Shown here piece after piece: positions 43,158 through 52,991 of a DNA stretch of 64,000 nt. The translations under genes and the position numbers were made by a program. The notes below the pieces were generated by a model. It was given only the letters and a program-made list of their open reading frames with translations. It did not search any database and had not been told where the DNA came from. This DNA comes from Clostridiales bacterium (GTDB lineage Bacteria; Bacillota; Clostridia; Oscillospirales; Oscillospiraceae), in NCBI GenBank assembly GCA_004554585.1, contig SFLH01000006.1, positions 179,017 to 243,016 on the forward strand, given 5' to 3'. The stretch's first letter is position 1, and every line of letters begins with the position of its first letter.

Positions 43158-43670
43158 TTACAGCTCTGCTCCGGCGGCGTCGCACAGCTGGTACTCCGCC
43201 GTGCCGCGCTCCCCCAGGGCAAAGCAGACCATGGCCGGCGGCGGGGGCACGGGGATTTCCTGCCACGTCCCCTCCGCCTGGCGGACCTTCAGGCAGGTGA
43301 AGTTGGGGTTGCGGCTGAGGAGAACCCCGTAGTTCTCCCCTCCCAAAGAGAGGTAGGTGATCCAGACCGCCGGCACCCGGCTGGAAAAGCTGCTGGCGCT
43401 CTCCACCCGCAGGAGCCGTCCCGGTTCCTCCTTGGAGACCAGGGCCAGGCCGGGCCTGCCCTGGTGGTCAAAGAACCCCACCGCCTGCTCCTGTCCCTGG
43501 GTCAGCGTCCCCTCGGACAGAAGGGTCACGCTGCCGGCGGGCAGGTCCTGGTCGGCCGCAATCTGTTCCGCCAGGGACGGCGTGTCCCAGGGGGAGAGCA
43601 CCAGCACGACGGCCAGGCAGAGAAGAATGGCCGCCAGCACAGCGCCCAGCCAGAAAGAACGACGTTTCAT
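43158..43670 (-). CDS. Hypothetical membrane-anchored protein
   Basis: 170 residues. Basic start and one hydrophobic helix (RRSFWLGAVLAAILLCLAVVLVL, about 3-25), then an outer part of short strands (AVGFFDHQGRPGLALVSKE, WITYLSLGGENYGVLLSR). ATG at 43670 with AGGAGGTGAG upstream. Alone between proS and the amino-acid transporter. No family recognised. It shares only its general layout with the protein at 7025. Confidence 0.75.
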   Translation of the reverse strand: MKRRSFWLGAVLAAILLCLAVVLVLSPWDTPSLAEQIAADQDLPAGSVTLLSEGTLTQGQEQAVGFFDHQGRPGLALVSKEEPGRLLRVESASSFSSRVPAVWITYLSLGGENYGVLLSRNPNFTCLKVRQAEGTWQEIPVPPPPAMVCFALGERGTAEYQLCDAAGAEL

Positions 43671-43776
43671 GGGCGCTCACCTCCTTGTGCCTTTATTGTA
43701 AGGAAGCTGCGGGGAAAAAGCAACGCCAACTTCCGGGGAAGGGGCCGCGGTGGGTTGGCATCAGAGGAAGAAAGAA

Positions 43777-43815
43777 AAGGCCCTCTCTCAGAACCACGCT
43801 GAGAGAGGGCCTTGC
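43777..43815 (-). terminator. Terminator of the amino-acid ABC operon
   Basis: AAGGCCCTCTCTCAG pairs with its complement; on the minus strand it ends CCTTTTCTTTC. Confidence 0.85.
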
Positions 43816-43820
43816 TTTTC

Positions 43821-44543
43821 TCAAAGGACTTTGGACAGGAAGCTCTTGGTGCGCTCCTCCTGGGGATTGTTGAAGATCTCCGCGGGGGTGTTTTCCTCCA
43901 CGATCTTCCCGTCGGCCATGAACAGCACCCGGTCGCCCACCTCTCGGGCAAAGCCCATCTCGTGGGTGACCACCGCCATGGTCATGCCTTCTTGGGCCAG
44001 CTGCTTCATCACGTCCAGCACCTCGCCTACCATTTCTGGGTCCAGGGCGGAGGTGGGCTCGTCAAAGAGCATCAGCTTGGGCTTCATGGCCAGGGCCCGC
44101 ACGATGGCGATGCGCTGCTTCTGGCCGCCGGAGAGCTGGCTGGGATAGGCGTCCACCTTTTCCTCCAAGCCCACCCGGCGCAGCAGAGCCATGGCCTGCT
44201 CGTCGGCCTCCGCCTGCTTCATCAGGCCCGTCTGGACGGGGGCCAGGGTGATGTTCTTGCGGATGGTCATGTTGGGGAAGAGGTTGAAGTGCTGGAAGAC
44301 CATGCCCATCTGCCGGCGGATCTTGTCGATGTCCACCTTGGGGTCGGTGATGACGGTGCCGTCGAAGGTGATGGTCCCCGCCGAGGGGGTCTCCAACAGG
44401 TTCAGGCACCGCAGGAAGGTGGACTTGCCCGAGCCAGAGGGCCCGATGATGACCACCTTTTCCCCGGGGTAGATGTGCTGGTCGATGTTGTCCAGCACCA
44501 GATGGTCCCCAAAGGACTTGGAGAGGTTTTTAACGTCGATCAC
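43821..44543 (-). CDS. glnQ: Polar amino acid ABC transporter ATPase
   Basis: 240 residues, GlnQ/HisP type. Walker [10 protein letters not shown] (Lys40), Q-loop [12 protein letters not shown], signature LSGGQKQR, Walker [15 protein letters not shown], switch VTHEMGFA. Its start overlaps the permease end by 14 bases. Energises uptake of an amino acid; the substrate cannot be told from sequence. Confidence 0.96.
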   Translation of the reverse strand: MIDVKNLSKSFGDHLVLDNIDQHIYPGEKVVIIGPSGSGKSTFLRCLNLLETPSAGTITFDGTVITDPKVDIDKIRRQMGMVFQHFNLFPNMTIRKNITLAPVQTGLMKQAEADEQAMALLRRVGLEEKVDAYPSQLSGGQKQRIAIVRALAMKPKLMLFDEPTSALDPEMVGEVLDVMKQLAQEGMTMAVVTHEMGFAREVGDRVLFMADGKIVEENTPAEIFNNPQEERTKSFLSKVL

Positions 44544-45303
44544 TTTGCCGCAGCCTCCTTTCCAGTTTGCCCTGGAGCCAGGTGAAGATGACTACCAGCA
44601 CCAGGTAGATCACCGCCACGCCGATGTAGGGGAACATGACGCTGTAGGTCTTGGCGCCCACGGCCTGGGCTGCGTACAGCAGCTCCTTGCCGCCGATGAC
44701 GGTGATGAGGGCGGTGTCCTTAAACAGGGTGATAAACTCGTTGCCCAGGGCAGGCAGGATGGCCTTGAAGGCCTGGGGGATGACGATGAAGCGCATGGTC
44801 TGGAAGTAGTTCAGACCCAGCGAGCGTCCCGCCTCCGCCTGGCCGGGGTCCAGGGACATCAGGCCGCCCCGGATGATCTCGGCCACGTAGGCACCGGAGT
44901 TGATGCCCAGGGCAATGGTGCCGATGACGGTGAAGTTCCGGCTGCTGGCGAAGATGACGGTGCCCATGATGAGCATCTGCACGATCATGGGGGTGCCCCG
45001 GATGACGGTGGTGTACACCTTGCAAATGGCGCTGAGCACCTCCAGCACCGGGTTGTGCCGGCCCGGGCGCTGCTGGTCGTGGGCCGTGCGGATGATGGCC
45101 ACCACCACGCCCAGGATGCAGCCCATGAGCAGGGCCAGGATGGTGACCTCCAGGGTGGTGACCACGCCGGACAGGTAGAGCTTCCATCGGGCACCGTCAA
45201 TGAAGGCCCGGTAGAACCCCACAAAGAAATCCTGATAGAAGGGCAGGTCAACGTTTGCCTGAAGCTGCGCGGTCAGTTCCGCGTAAAGCTGCGCCCAGTC
45301 CAT
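44530..45303 (-). CDS. Amino acid ABC transporter permease
   Basis: 257 residues, HisM/GlnP type with about five helices and the EAA-type loop ([21 protein letters not shown]). [13 protein letters not shown] starts the core. The ATG at 45303 is preferred over one at 45309 because GAGAGGAG then has a normal spacing. Starts 91 bases after the binding-protein gene, with a hairpin between that may lower its expression. Confidence 0.94.
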   Translation of the reverse strand: MDWAQLYAELTAQLQANVDLPFYQDFFVGFYRAFIDGARWKLYLSGVVTTLEVTILALLMGCILGVVVAIIRTAHDQQRPGRHNPVLEVLSAICKVYTTVIRGTPMIVQMLIMGTVIFASSRNFTVIGTIALGINSGAYVAEIIRGGLMSLDPGQAEAGRSLGLNYFQTMRFIVIPQAFKAILPALGNEFITLFKDTALITVIGGKELLYAAQAVGAKTYSVMFPYIGVAVIYLVLVVIFTWLQGKLERRLRQSDRR

Positions 45304-45335
45304 GGACATTCTCCTCTCTCTGTGTCATAAAGTGG

Positions 45336-45368
45336 AAAGCGGGCGGCCTGTCCAAGACCGCCCGCTTT
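45336..45368 (-). terminator. Hairpin between binding-protein and permease genes
   Basis: AAAGCGGGCGG/CCGCCCGCTTT stem without a clear T run. Likely a partial terminator or RNA-stabilising end that keeps the binding protein more abundant than the pump. Confidence 0.65.
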
Positions 45369-45394
45369 GTCTCTGCGTGTGGGTTGTGAAAAGC

Positions 45395-46303
45395 TTACTC
45401 AGCAGCGGCGTCAGTGGCGGCGTCGGTGCCGGTGGCATCGGCAGCGTCGGTGGTGCCGGCGTCAGCGCCGGTGCTGTCCTCGCTGGCGGGGATGTACTTG
45501 TCGATGATCTCCTGCACGGTGCCGTCAGCGATCAGCTCCTTCAGAGCGGTGTTGATGGCATCCAGCAGAGCGGTGTTGCCCTTGGCCACGCCGATGGCAT
45601 AGTCCTCGTTGGTGAACTCGGTGTCCAGGATCTTCAGACCGGGGTTGGCCTTGACAAACTCCTGAGCGGGGGCGTTGTCGATGACCACGCAGTCCACCTG
45701 GCCATTGATCAGGGCCTGGACAGCGGTGGCGCCGTCGGCATAAGCGGTGACGTGATCTTCGCCGAAACCGTCGTCTTCGGGATCAGCAGAGCAGTAGATG
45801 TAACCGGTGGTACCCTGCTGGGTGCCGATCATCTTGCCTTCCAGGTCGGCGATGGAGGTGATGTCGGAGTCCTCCTTGACGATGACCACCTGCACGCCGT
45901 TGGCGTAGGTGTCGGAGAAGTCCATGACGGCCAGGCGCTCGTCGGTGATGGTGACACCGGCCATGACCATGTCGCTCTTGCCGTTCTGGGCGGCCAGCAG
46001 GGCGCTGTCAAAGTCCATGTCGTCTACCTGCAGTTCCAGGCCCAGCTTCTCGGCGATGGCAGCGGCGATCTCGATGTCGATGCCCTCGAAGGAGCCGTCG
46101 TCAGCAACCATCTCATAGGGAGGGAACTGAGCGTTGGTGGACATGGTCAGCTTGCCGGCGGTGACAGTGGTGAACTCCGCGGTGGTGGAGGTCTCCTGGC
46201 TGTCGTCGGTGGTGGTGTCGGTGGTGGTGTCACCGCAGGCGGCCAGGGACAGAACGCCCAGCAGCATGGCGGCGGACATCAGCACAGCAAGAAATTTCTT
46301 CAT
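45395..46303 (-). CDS. Amino acid ABC transporter substrate-binding lipoprotein
   Basis: 302 residues. Lipoprotein signal with the lipobox LSLAAC (Cys about residue 23), then a Thr/Asp-rich linker, then the periplasmic-type SBP3 domain: LTMSTNAQFPPYEMV, GIDIEIAAAIAEKLGLEL, LLAAQNGKSDMVMAGVTIT. The last 27 residues are Ala/Thr/Asp repeats without clear function. Codons are of the GCT/GTC/ACC-favouring, highly expressed sort. ATG at 46303 with AAAAGAGG upstream. Confidence 0.95.
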   Translation of the reverse strand: MKKFLAVLMSAAMLLGVLSLAACGDTTTDTTTDDSQETSTTAEFTTVTAGKLTMSTNAQFPPYEMVADDGSFEGIDIEIAAAIAEKLGLELQVDDMDFDSALLAAQNGKSDMVMAGVTITDERLAVMDFSDTYANGVQVVIVKEDSDITSIADLEGKMIGTQQGTTGYIYCSADPEDDGFGEDHVTAYADGATAVQALINGQVDCVVIDNAPAQEFVKANPGLKILDTEFTNEDYAIGVAKGNTALLDAINTALKELIADGTVQEIIDKYIPASEDSTGADAGTTDAADATGTDAATDAAAE

Positions 46304-46387
46304 GATGATGCAACCTCTTTTCATTTTTCCGTTCCGCGAATTTTGGCGGGCCTCGCCGGGCCCTGCCATGGTTTGCGAACGCTTTGC

Positions 46388-46416
46388 ATTATACACAACA
46401 TTCATAACGGTTGCAA
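46388..46416 (-). promoter_or_regulatory. Promoter of the amino-acid ABC operon
   Basis: Minus strand TTGCAA, 17 bases, perfect TATAAT. Confidence 0.85.
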
Positions 46417-46450
46417 GGGATTTTCAAGAAAAAATTAAAAAAATCAAGGG

Positions 46451-46484
46451 AAACGGGCAGCATGGCGGTGCCATGCTGCCCGTT
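46451..46484 (-). terminator. Crotonase gene terminator
   Basis: AAACGGGCAGCATGGC pairs with its full complement around GGT; T-rich sequence follows on the minus strand. A second dyad, AATATTCA-N7-TGAATATT (46496-46518), lies between it and the stop codon. Confidence 0.8.
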
Positions 46485-46531
46485 TGTGACAAGGGAATAT
46501 TCAATTCGACTGAATATTGTATATTCCGAAC

Positions 46532-47308
46532 TTACTGGAAGTTGGCCTTTCTCTTCTCCAGGAAAGCGCCCAGGCCTTCCTCGGCGTTGGGGTTCATGCG
46601 GGCAGCGGCCTGCATGGCGGTCTCTTCCTTCAGCAGGTCGGCCAGGGTGGTCTCGTGGGCCTTGTTCATCAGGGACTTGGACATGGTGTAGCAGTTCAGG
46701 GGGCCCTTGGCAATCTTGGTGGCCAGCTTCATGGCCTCGTCCATCAGCTGGTCGGCGGGGACCACGCGGTTGGCGATGCCCAGGGTGAGCATCTCGTCAG
46801 CCTTGACGGCGCGCTGGGTGAGCATGAGCTCCTTGGCGCGGTTGGGGCCAACCACGCGGGGCAGCAGGTAGTGGCAGGCGCAGTCGGGGATCAGGCCCAC
46901 CTGGCCAAAGGCCACGATGAACATGGCGTTGTCAGCCACCAGGGCGATGTCGGCGGCCATGACCAGGGAGGTGCCAGCACCGGCGATGGCGCCGTGGGCG
47001 GCAGCGATGACGGGCTTGGGGAAGGTGTTGAGCAGGGTGGTGAACTCACCGGCCACGGTCATGAAGTCGAAGAAGGCCTCCTCAGTGGTGATGCCCTTCA
47101 TCTCGGCGATGTCGCCGCCGGCGCAGAAGGCGCGGCCCTCGCCGTTCATGATGACGCAGCGGACGTTGTCGTCCTTCTTGGCCTCCTCAAAGGCCACGGT
47201 CAGGTCGGCGAAGATCTGCTTGTTCAGGGAATTCATTGCCTTGGTGCGGTTGAGGCTGACGATGCCGACGTTGCCCTCAACGCGATACAGTACGGTTTCC
47301 AGTTCCAT
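46532..47308 (-). CDS. Enoyl-CoA hydratase/isomerase family protein
   Basis: 258 residues of the crotonase fold. NRTKAMNSL, AFCAGGDIAEM (oxyanion hole) and VGLIPDCACHYLLPRVVG are present. Of the two glutamates used by hydratases, the first position (GAGTSL where GGGxEL is usual) and the second (FGQVGLIPD) do not carry Glu; an Asp in LIPD may be the sole acid, as in isomerase-type members. So isomerase or thioesterase-like activity is more likely than hydratase. ATG at 47308 with AAAGGAGCG; earlier in-frame codons lie in unrelated DNA. Highly expressed codon use. Confidence 0.9.
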   Translation of the reverse strand: MELETVLYRVEGNVGIVSLNRTKAMNSLNKQIFADLTVAFEEAKKDDNVRCVIMNGEGRAFCAGGDIAEMKGITTEEAFFDFMTVAGEFTTLLNTFPKPVIAAAHGAIAGAGTSLVMAADIALVADNAMFIVAFGQVGLIPDCACHYLLPRVVGPNRAKELMLTQRAVKADEMLTLGIANRVVPADQLMDEAMKLATKIAKGPLNCYTMSKSLMNKAHETTLADLLKEETAMQAAARMNPNAEEGLGAFLEKRKANFQ

Positions 47309-47418
47309 GGTAATCGCTCCTTTTTTCGTTCTGTAAAGTGTGGGTGGGGTCCTGAGATGACCCATGCGTATACAGCTTAAAGTATAGCACAAGACCTGAG
47401 CGTTGAAAAGGAAAACTT

Positions 47419-50400
47419 TTACGCTGGCGGAGATTTTTCCCCTCCAGCAGCCTGGGCCAGGTCCTCCAGGACGATGCCGGCCAATTTCAGCACATCGTCC
47501 CCCTTCTTCAGCCGCAGGGCCAGGTAGGGCTTCTCCCCGGCGGAGAAGAGCAGACGGCTCTTGTATTTGGGCAGGCCACACACTGCCGCCACCTGGGCAA
47601 AGTCCGGCTGGGGCAGGGCAAAGCGCAGGCTGCCCTCCTTCTGGGTCAGCTCCGGGATGCCCAGAGCGGCGGCCTTGGCCCGCAGCAGGGCGATGGCGAT
47701 GAGGTTGGTCACCCCGGCGGGGGGATCGCCGTAGCGGTCGATGAGCTCGTCGGTGATGTCCTCCCCCTCTTCCGGGGTGCGGATGCGGGCCATGCGCCGG
47801 TAGAGGTCCATGCGCTGCTCGGGGGCAGGGATGTATTTCTCGGGGATGGCGGCGGCCACGGCGAAGTCGGCGGTGCACTGGGTTTGCTGGGGGGCGGACT
47901 TGCCCTGCTCCTCCAGCACGGCCTCCTCCAGCAGACGCAGGTAGAGGTCGTAGCCCACGCTCATGAGAAAGCCCGACTGCTCGGGCCCCAGCAGGTTGCC
48001 CGCGCCGCGGATCTCCAAATCCCGCATGGCGATCTTAAAGCCCGAGCCGAAGGCGGCGTACTCCCGGATGGCCGACAGGCGCTTGGCCTGGTCCTCGCTG
48101 AGGACCTTGTTGGGCCGGTAGGTGAGGTAGGCTGCCGCCCGCCGGGTGGACCGGCCCACCCGGCCCCGCAGCTGGTGGAGCTGGGCCAGGCCGAAGGTCT
48201 CGGCATTTTCCACGATGAGGGTGTTCACGTTGGGCAGGTCGATGCCCGTCTCGATGATGGTGGTGCACACCAGGATATCCAGCTCCCCGTCGGTCATCTG
48301 GCTCATGATGTCCCCCAGCTGCTCCTGGTCCATCTTGCCGTGGGCCACGGCGATGCGGGCCTCGGGGCCCAGCAGGTCCCGGAGCTTGGCGGCGGTGCGC
48401 TCGATGGTCTCGGTGCGGTTGTGCAGGTAGTAGACCTGGCCCCCCCGGTCCAGCTCCCGGCGGATGGCGTCGGTGACCAGCCCCCAGTCGTGCTCCAGCA
48501 CATAGGTCTGCACCGGCTGGCGGTTGGTGGGGGGCTGCTCCAGGGTGGACATGTCCCGCAGGCCGGACAGGGCCATGTTCAGGGTGCGGGGGATGGGAGT
48601 GGCCGAAAGGGTGAGCACATCCACCTGGCTGGCCAGGTTTTTCAGCTTCTCCTTGTGGCCCACCCCAAAGCGCTGCTCCTCGTCCACCACCAACAGCCCT
48701 AAGTCGTGGAAGCGGATGTCCTTGCCCAGCAGCTTGTGGGTGCCGATGAGCAGGTCCACGCTGCCGTCCGCCGTCCGGCGCAGGATGTCCCGGGTCTGGG
48801 CGGCGGTGCGGAAGCGGGAGATCATCTCGATGGTCACAGGAAAGTGGGAGAAGCGCTTCAGGGCGGTCATATAGTGCTGCTGGGCCAGCACCGTGGTGGG
48901 CACCAGCAGGGCGGCCTGCTTGCCCTCCAGCACGCACTTCATCACCGCCCGGAAGGCCACCTCCGTCTTGCCATAGCCCACGTCCCCGCAGAGCAGGCGG
49001 TCCATGGGGACGGGCTTTTCCATGTCCCCTTTGATCTCCGCGGCGCAGCGGAGCTGGTCTTCGGTCTCCGGGTAAGGGAAGAGGGCCTCGAAGTCCCGCT
49101 GCCAGGGGGAGTCCGGGGAAAAGGCGTAGCCCGCCAGCCGCTGGCGCTGGGCGTAGAGCTGGATGAGGCCCTTGGCCATGTCCCGGGCGGCCTTTTTGGC
49201 CCGGCTTTTGGACTTCTCCCACTCGGCGCCTCCCAGTTTGGACAGGCGCTTGCGGGTGGGGTCGTCCCCGCCGCCGATGTACTTGGACACCAGGTCCAGC
49301 TGCAGGGCGGGGACGTAGAGGATGTCCGCCCCGGCAAATTGCAGTTTAATGTAGTCCCGGTCGGCCCCGTCCACGGGCATCTTCACCATGCCCACGAAGC
49401 GGCCGATGCCGTGGTGGTCGTGGACCACCAGGTCCCCGGGGGCCAGGTCGGTAAAGGACTCCAGCCGCTGCCGGGTGGAGGGGTCGGCCTTGGGCCGCCG
49501 GGTCCGGGTTTTGCGGGGGGGCAGAGCCTCCCCCTCGGTGAGCAGGGCGAACTTGCCGTCGGGGAAGTCAAAGCCCGCCGACAGCCCCCCCACGGCGATG
49601 GTGATCCGCCCTGGCTGGGGCAGATCGTGGAGGTTCTCGTCCAGGGCGGCAAAGACTTTTTTCTCCCGGAGCATGGTCTGCAGGGCGTCGGCCTTGCGCC
49701 GGCTGGAGGTGAGGACCACCACGGAGAAGTCCTCTTTTTGATACTGCCGCAGGTCCTCGATGGCCGACTCAAAGCGGATGCCGTAGCCCGACAGCTGCCG
49801 GGCGGTGAAGGAGACCAGAAAGGCCGGGGGCACCGGCAGGGTGCCGGTGGTGAAGGAGTCCAGGTAGAGCAGGGTCCGCCCGGCCAGCCCGGCGCACAGC
49901 CCCTCAAAGGACTGGGCAAAGGCGGGGGCTTTGGCGGTGAGCACCCCTTGCTCCATCAGGGCGGTCACGTCCTGGCCCAGCTGCCAGAGGTAGTTCTTGG
50001 CCCGGTCGGCCACCCGGGGGGTGTCGCACAGGGCGATGAGGGCCTCGGCGGGGAGATAGTCGGCGGGGGTGGCCAGCTGGTCATAGACCGTGGGGAGGGC
50101 CAGGTCGGCAGGGCCGGCCAGGTCCTCCCCCTGGGGGGAGATCACCTCCCCGGCGGGCAGGAAGGTGCAGGTCTCCCGCTGGGCGGTGCGCCGCTGGGTC
50201 ACCGGGTCAAACAGGCCCATGGAGTCGATCTCGTCCCCCCAGAATTCCAGCCGCACCGGCAGGTCCAGGCCGGGGGAGAAGACGTCCAGGATGCCCCCCC
50301 GCAGGGAGAACTGCCCCACCCCTTCCACCTGGTCGCAGCGGGTGTAGCCTGCCCGGGCCAAAAAGTCGCTCAGCTCCTCCAGCTGGCACACCTGGCCGAC

Positions 50401-50841
50401 GGTCAGCTGCCGGCAGTGGGCGGCGAAGACCGCCGGGGGCATGGTCCGCTGGAGCAGGCCCTCCACGGTGGCCACCAGCAGGGGGCACGCCCCCTGGTGG
50501 AGCTGGGCCAGCACCTCCAGGCGCTGGTGCTCCCACTGGCGGGAGGCCGCCCCGGGGTGAAAGAGGAAGTCCCGGGCAGGCAGCAGGGGGACCTCCCGGC
50601 CGGTGAGGGCCCCCAGGTCCCCGGCCAGCCGCCGGGCCTCCCCGTCGTCGGGGCAGACCAGCACCAGAGGCCGGCCGGTGGTCTGGTGGAGCCCGGCGGC
50701 CAGATATGCCCGGTGAACGGCGGCCAGGCCGGACAGGGCCAGGGGGGATTTCCCCTGGTCCAGGGCGTCCAGCAGCCGGGGATAGTCCTCCAGCCGGTCC
50801 AGAAACCGGGTCAGGCCGGGCAGGGAGAGGGTGGCGGACAT
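47419..50841 (-). CDS. mfd: Transcription-repair coupling factor
   Basis: 1140 residues, standard length. UvrB-like N-terminal part (PLVLVCPDDGEARRLAGDLG), RNA polymerase interaction domain (DLVVHDHHGIGRFVG), then RecG-like translocase with LLCGDVGYGKTEVAFRA, VDEEQRFGV, TLSATPIPRTL and GRVGRSTRRA. It pushes stalled RNA polymerase off DNA lesions and recruits UvrA. ATG at 50841 with AAAGGAG; upstream in-frame codons rejected. Follows pth on the same strand, as in many Clostridia. Confidence 0.97.
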   Translation of the reverse strand: MSATLSLPGLTRFLDRLEDYPRLLDALDQGKSPLALSGLAAVHRAYLAAGLHQTTGRPLVLVCPDDGEARRLAGDLGALTGREVPLLPARDFLFHPGAASRQWEHQRLEVLAQLHQGACPLLVATVEGLLQRTMPPAVFAAHCRQLTVGQVCQLEELSDFLARAGYTRCDQVEGVGQFSLRGGILDVFSPGLDLPVRLEFWGDEIDSMGLFDPVTQRRTAQRETCTFLPAGEVISPQGEDLAGPADLALPTVYDQLATPADYLPAEALIALCDTPRVADRAKNYLWQLGQDVTALMEQGVLTAKAPAFAQSFEGLCAGLAGRTLLYLDSFTTGTLPVPPAFLVSFTARQLSGYGIRFESAIEDLRQYQKEDFSVVVLTSSRRKADALQTMLREKKVFAALDENLHDLPQPGRITIAVGGLSAGFDFPDGKFALLTEGEALPPRKTRTRRPKADPSTRQRLESFTDLAPGDLVVHDHHGIGRFVGMVKMPVDGADRDYIKLQFAGADILYVPALQLDLVSKYIGGGDDPTRKRLSKLGGAEWEKSKSRAKKAARDMAKGLIQLYAQRQRLAGYAFSPDSPWQRDFEALFPYPETEDQLRCAAEIKGDMEKPVPMDRLLCGDVGYGKTEVAFRAVMKCVLEGKQAALLVPTTVLAQQHYMTALKRFSHFPVTIEMISRFRTAAQTRDILRRTADGSVDLLIGTHKLLGKDIRFHDLGLLVVDEEQRFGVGHKEKLKNLASQVDVLTLSATPIPRTLNMALSGLRDMSTLEQPPTNRQPVQTYVLEHDWGLVTDAIRRELDRGGQVYYLHNRTETIERTAAKLRDLLGPEARIAVAHGKMDQEQLGDIMSQMTDGELDILVCTTIIETGIDLPNVNTLIVENAETFGLAQLHQLRGRVGRSTRRAAAYLTYRPNKVLSEDQAKRLSAIREYAAFGSGFKIAMRDLEIRGAGNLLGPEQSGFLMSVGYDLYLRLLEEAVLEEQGKSAPQQTQCTADFAVAAAIPEKYIPAPEQRMDLYRRMARIRTPEEGEDITDELIDRYGDPPAGVTNLIAIALLRAKAAALGIPELTQKEGSLRFALPQPDFAQVAAVCGLPKYKSRLLFSAGEKPYLALRLKKGDDVLKLAGIVLEDLAQAAGGEKSPPA

Positions 50842-50943
50842 GAAAACACTCCTTTCCAATCCAAAAGCGAGGGCGCGCGGCCCACGACGGGTCGCCCCCA
50901 CCGCCGAAGGCAGTGGGGGTGGTGGTTTGCTGTACAGTTGGGA

Positions 50944-51537
50944 TCAGCCGTTGAAGCTGGCCATGGCCTTGTCCACGCCCTGGGCCAGCAGGCACGTCAC
51001 GGCGTCGGCGGCCCGGTCGATGGTCTGTTCCATGGCGGTCTTGTCCGGGCCGGTGAATTTGCTCAGCACCCAGTCGGCCATGTCGCTGTCGGGATGGGGC
51101 TTTCCCCCCACCCCCACCTTCACCCGGGGGAACTGGTCGCTGCCCAGGTGGGCGATGATGTTTTTCAGGCCGTTGTGCCCCCCGGCCGAGCCGCTGCGGC
51201 GGATGCGCAGCTTGCCCTGGGGCAGGGCCACGTCGTCGGAGATCACCAGCACCCGCTCCGGGGGGATCTTGTAGAACCGGGCCGCCTGGCCCACGGCTTC
51301 CCCAGAGAGGTTCATATAGGTGGTGGGCTTCATGAGCAGCACCGACTGGCCGCCGATGAGGGCAGTGTTGGTCAGGGCCTTGAACTTGAGCTTCTGCACG
51401 GGCAGGTTTGCCCGCTCGGCCAGCTCATCCACCACCAGAAAGCCCACGTTGTGGCGGGTCCACTCATACTTGGGGCCGGGGTTGCCCAGGCCCACCACCA
51501 GCCACTGGGCCGGGCCGGGTCTCTTGAAAGAAAACAT
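50944..51537 (-). CDS. pth: Peptidyl-tRNA hydrolase
   Basis: 197 residues. GLGNPGPKYEWTRHNVGF includes the catalytic His and the Asn; LMKPTTYMNLSG and the DDVALPQGKLRIRRSGSAGGHNGLK segment complete the site. Frees peptides from prematurely released peptidyl-tRNA. ATG at 51537 with GAGGT 11 bases upstream, a weak ribosome site. Between prs and mfd in the usual order. A stem-loop (about 50893-50924) without T run lies before mfd. Confidence 0.95.
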   Translation of the reverse strand: MFSFKRPGPAQWLVVGLGNPGPKYEWTRHNVGFLVVDELAERANLPVQKLKFKALTNTALIGGQSVLLMKPTTYMNLSGEAVGQAARFYKIPPERVLVISDDVALPQGKLRIRRSGSAGGHNGLKNIIAHLGSDQFPRVKVGVGGKPHPDSDMADWVLSKFTGPDKTAMEQTIDRAADAVTCLLAQGVDKAMASFNG

Positions 51538-51573
51538 ATTCGCTGTGCTACCTCACTTATGACAAAGATACGT

Positions 51574-51610
51574 AAAAAGGATTCCGCCGTCTTCCGGCGG
51601 CGGAATCCTT
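51574..51610 (-). terminator. prs terminator
   Basis: GGATTCCGCCG pairs with its complement; the minus strand continues TTTTTACG. Confidence 0.88.
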
Positions 51611-51681
51611 GCAGGGTTTCCAGAGAACACTTCTCAGCCGCAGGCGTGCCCCCAGGGCGCGCGCAGCAGGGCGCCCGGTTT

Positions 51682-52641
<960 letters not shown>

Positions 52642-52781
52642 CGTAACATCCCTCTCGATTCGTAGTAATAGTTTCCTCTTGTACACGTTGCGTTTCTGCC
52701 GGCCCGGGGCCGGCGTTTTCCCTCTATGAGAGCATTATAACAAATTACCACGGAGATTGCATCCATTTTCCGTGATTTTTT

Positions 52782-52821
52782 CCTGCAAAAAGGCGGCACT
52801 TTTTGCAGGATTTTTTGCAGG
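52782..52821. promoter_or_regulatory. Triple CCTGCAAAAA site
   Basis: CCTGCAAAAAG (52782-52792) and CTTTTTGCAGG (52799-52809) form a perfect inverted repeat with a six-base centre, and a third copy in the second orientation follows (52810-52821). T runs on both sides would also let it act as a two-way terminator. Confidence 0.55.
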
Positions 52822-52864
52822 AAATGGACAGAAGACGGCCAGCCCGTCAAAGACAGGAAAGTGG

Positions 52865-52893
52865 TTGCCAGATGAGACAGGGCGTGATAAAAT
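52865..52893 (+). promoter_or_regulatory. Promoter of the foldase gene
   Basis: TTGCCA, 17 bases, TAAAAT. Confidence 0.7.
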
Positions 52894-52991
52894 AAAAAAA
52901 TGCCCATGGCCCCTATGGATGGGGCGAATGGGAAGATTCTTTTTTCGCGCGGCCCTGCGGGGCTGAGATCACCGAAACGAAGGAGACGTGT

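Larger units (their letters stand above)
52642..52991. other. 350-base divergent region between prs and the foldase gene
   Basis: Holds the prs promoter, the CCTGCAAAAA repeat cluster (52782-52821) and the promoter of the plus-strand gene (52865-52893). A further hairpin-rich stretch (52910-52975) resembles the five-hairpin element only in short strings. No gene seen. Confidence 0.6.

Noticed and set aside
52911..52975. A third copy of the five-hairpin element before prsA
   Set aside because: Only short strings (GAATGG, TTTTTTCGC, GGGGCTGAG) are shared; the order and the stem-1 loop are not conserved.
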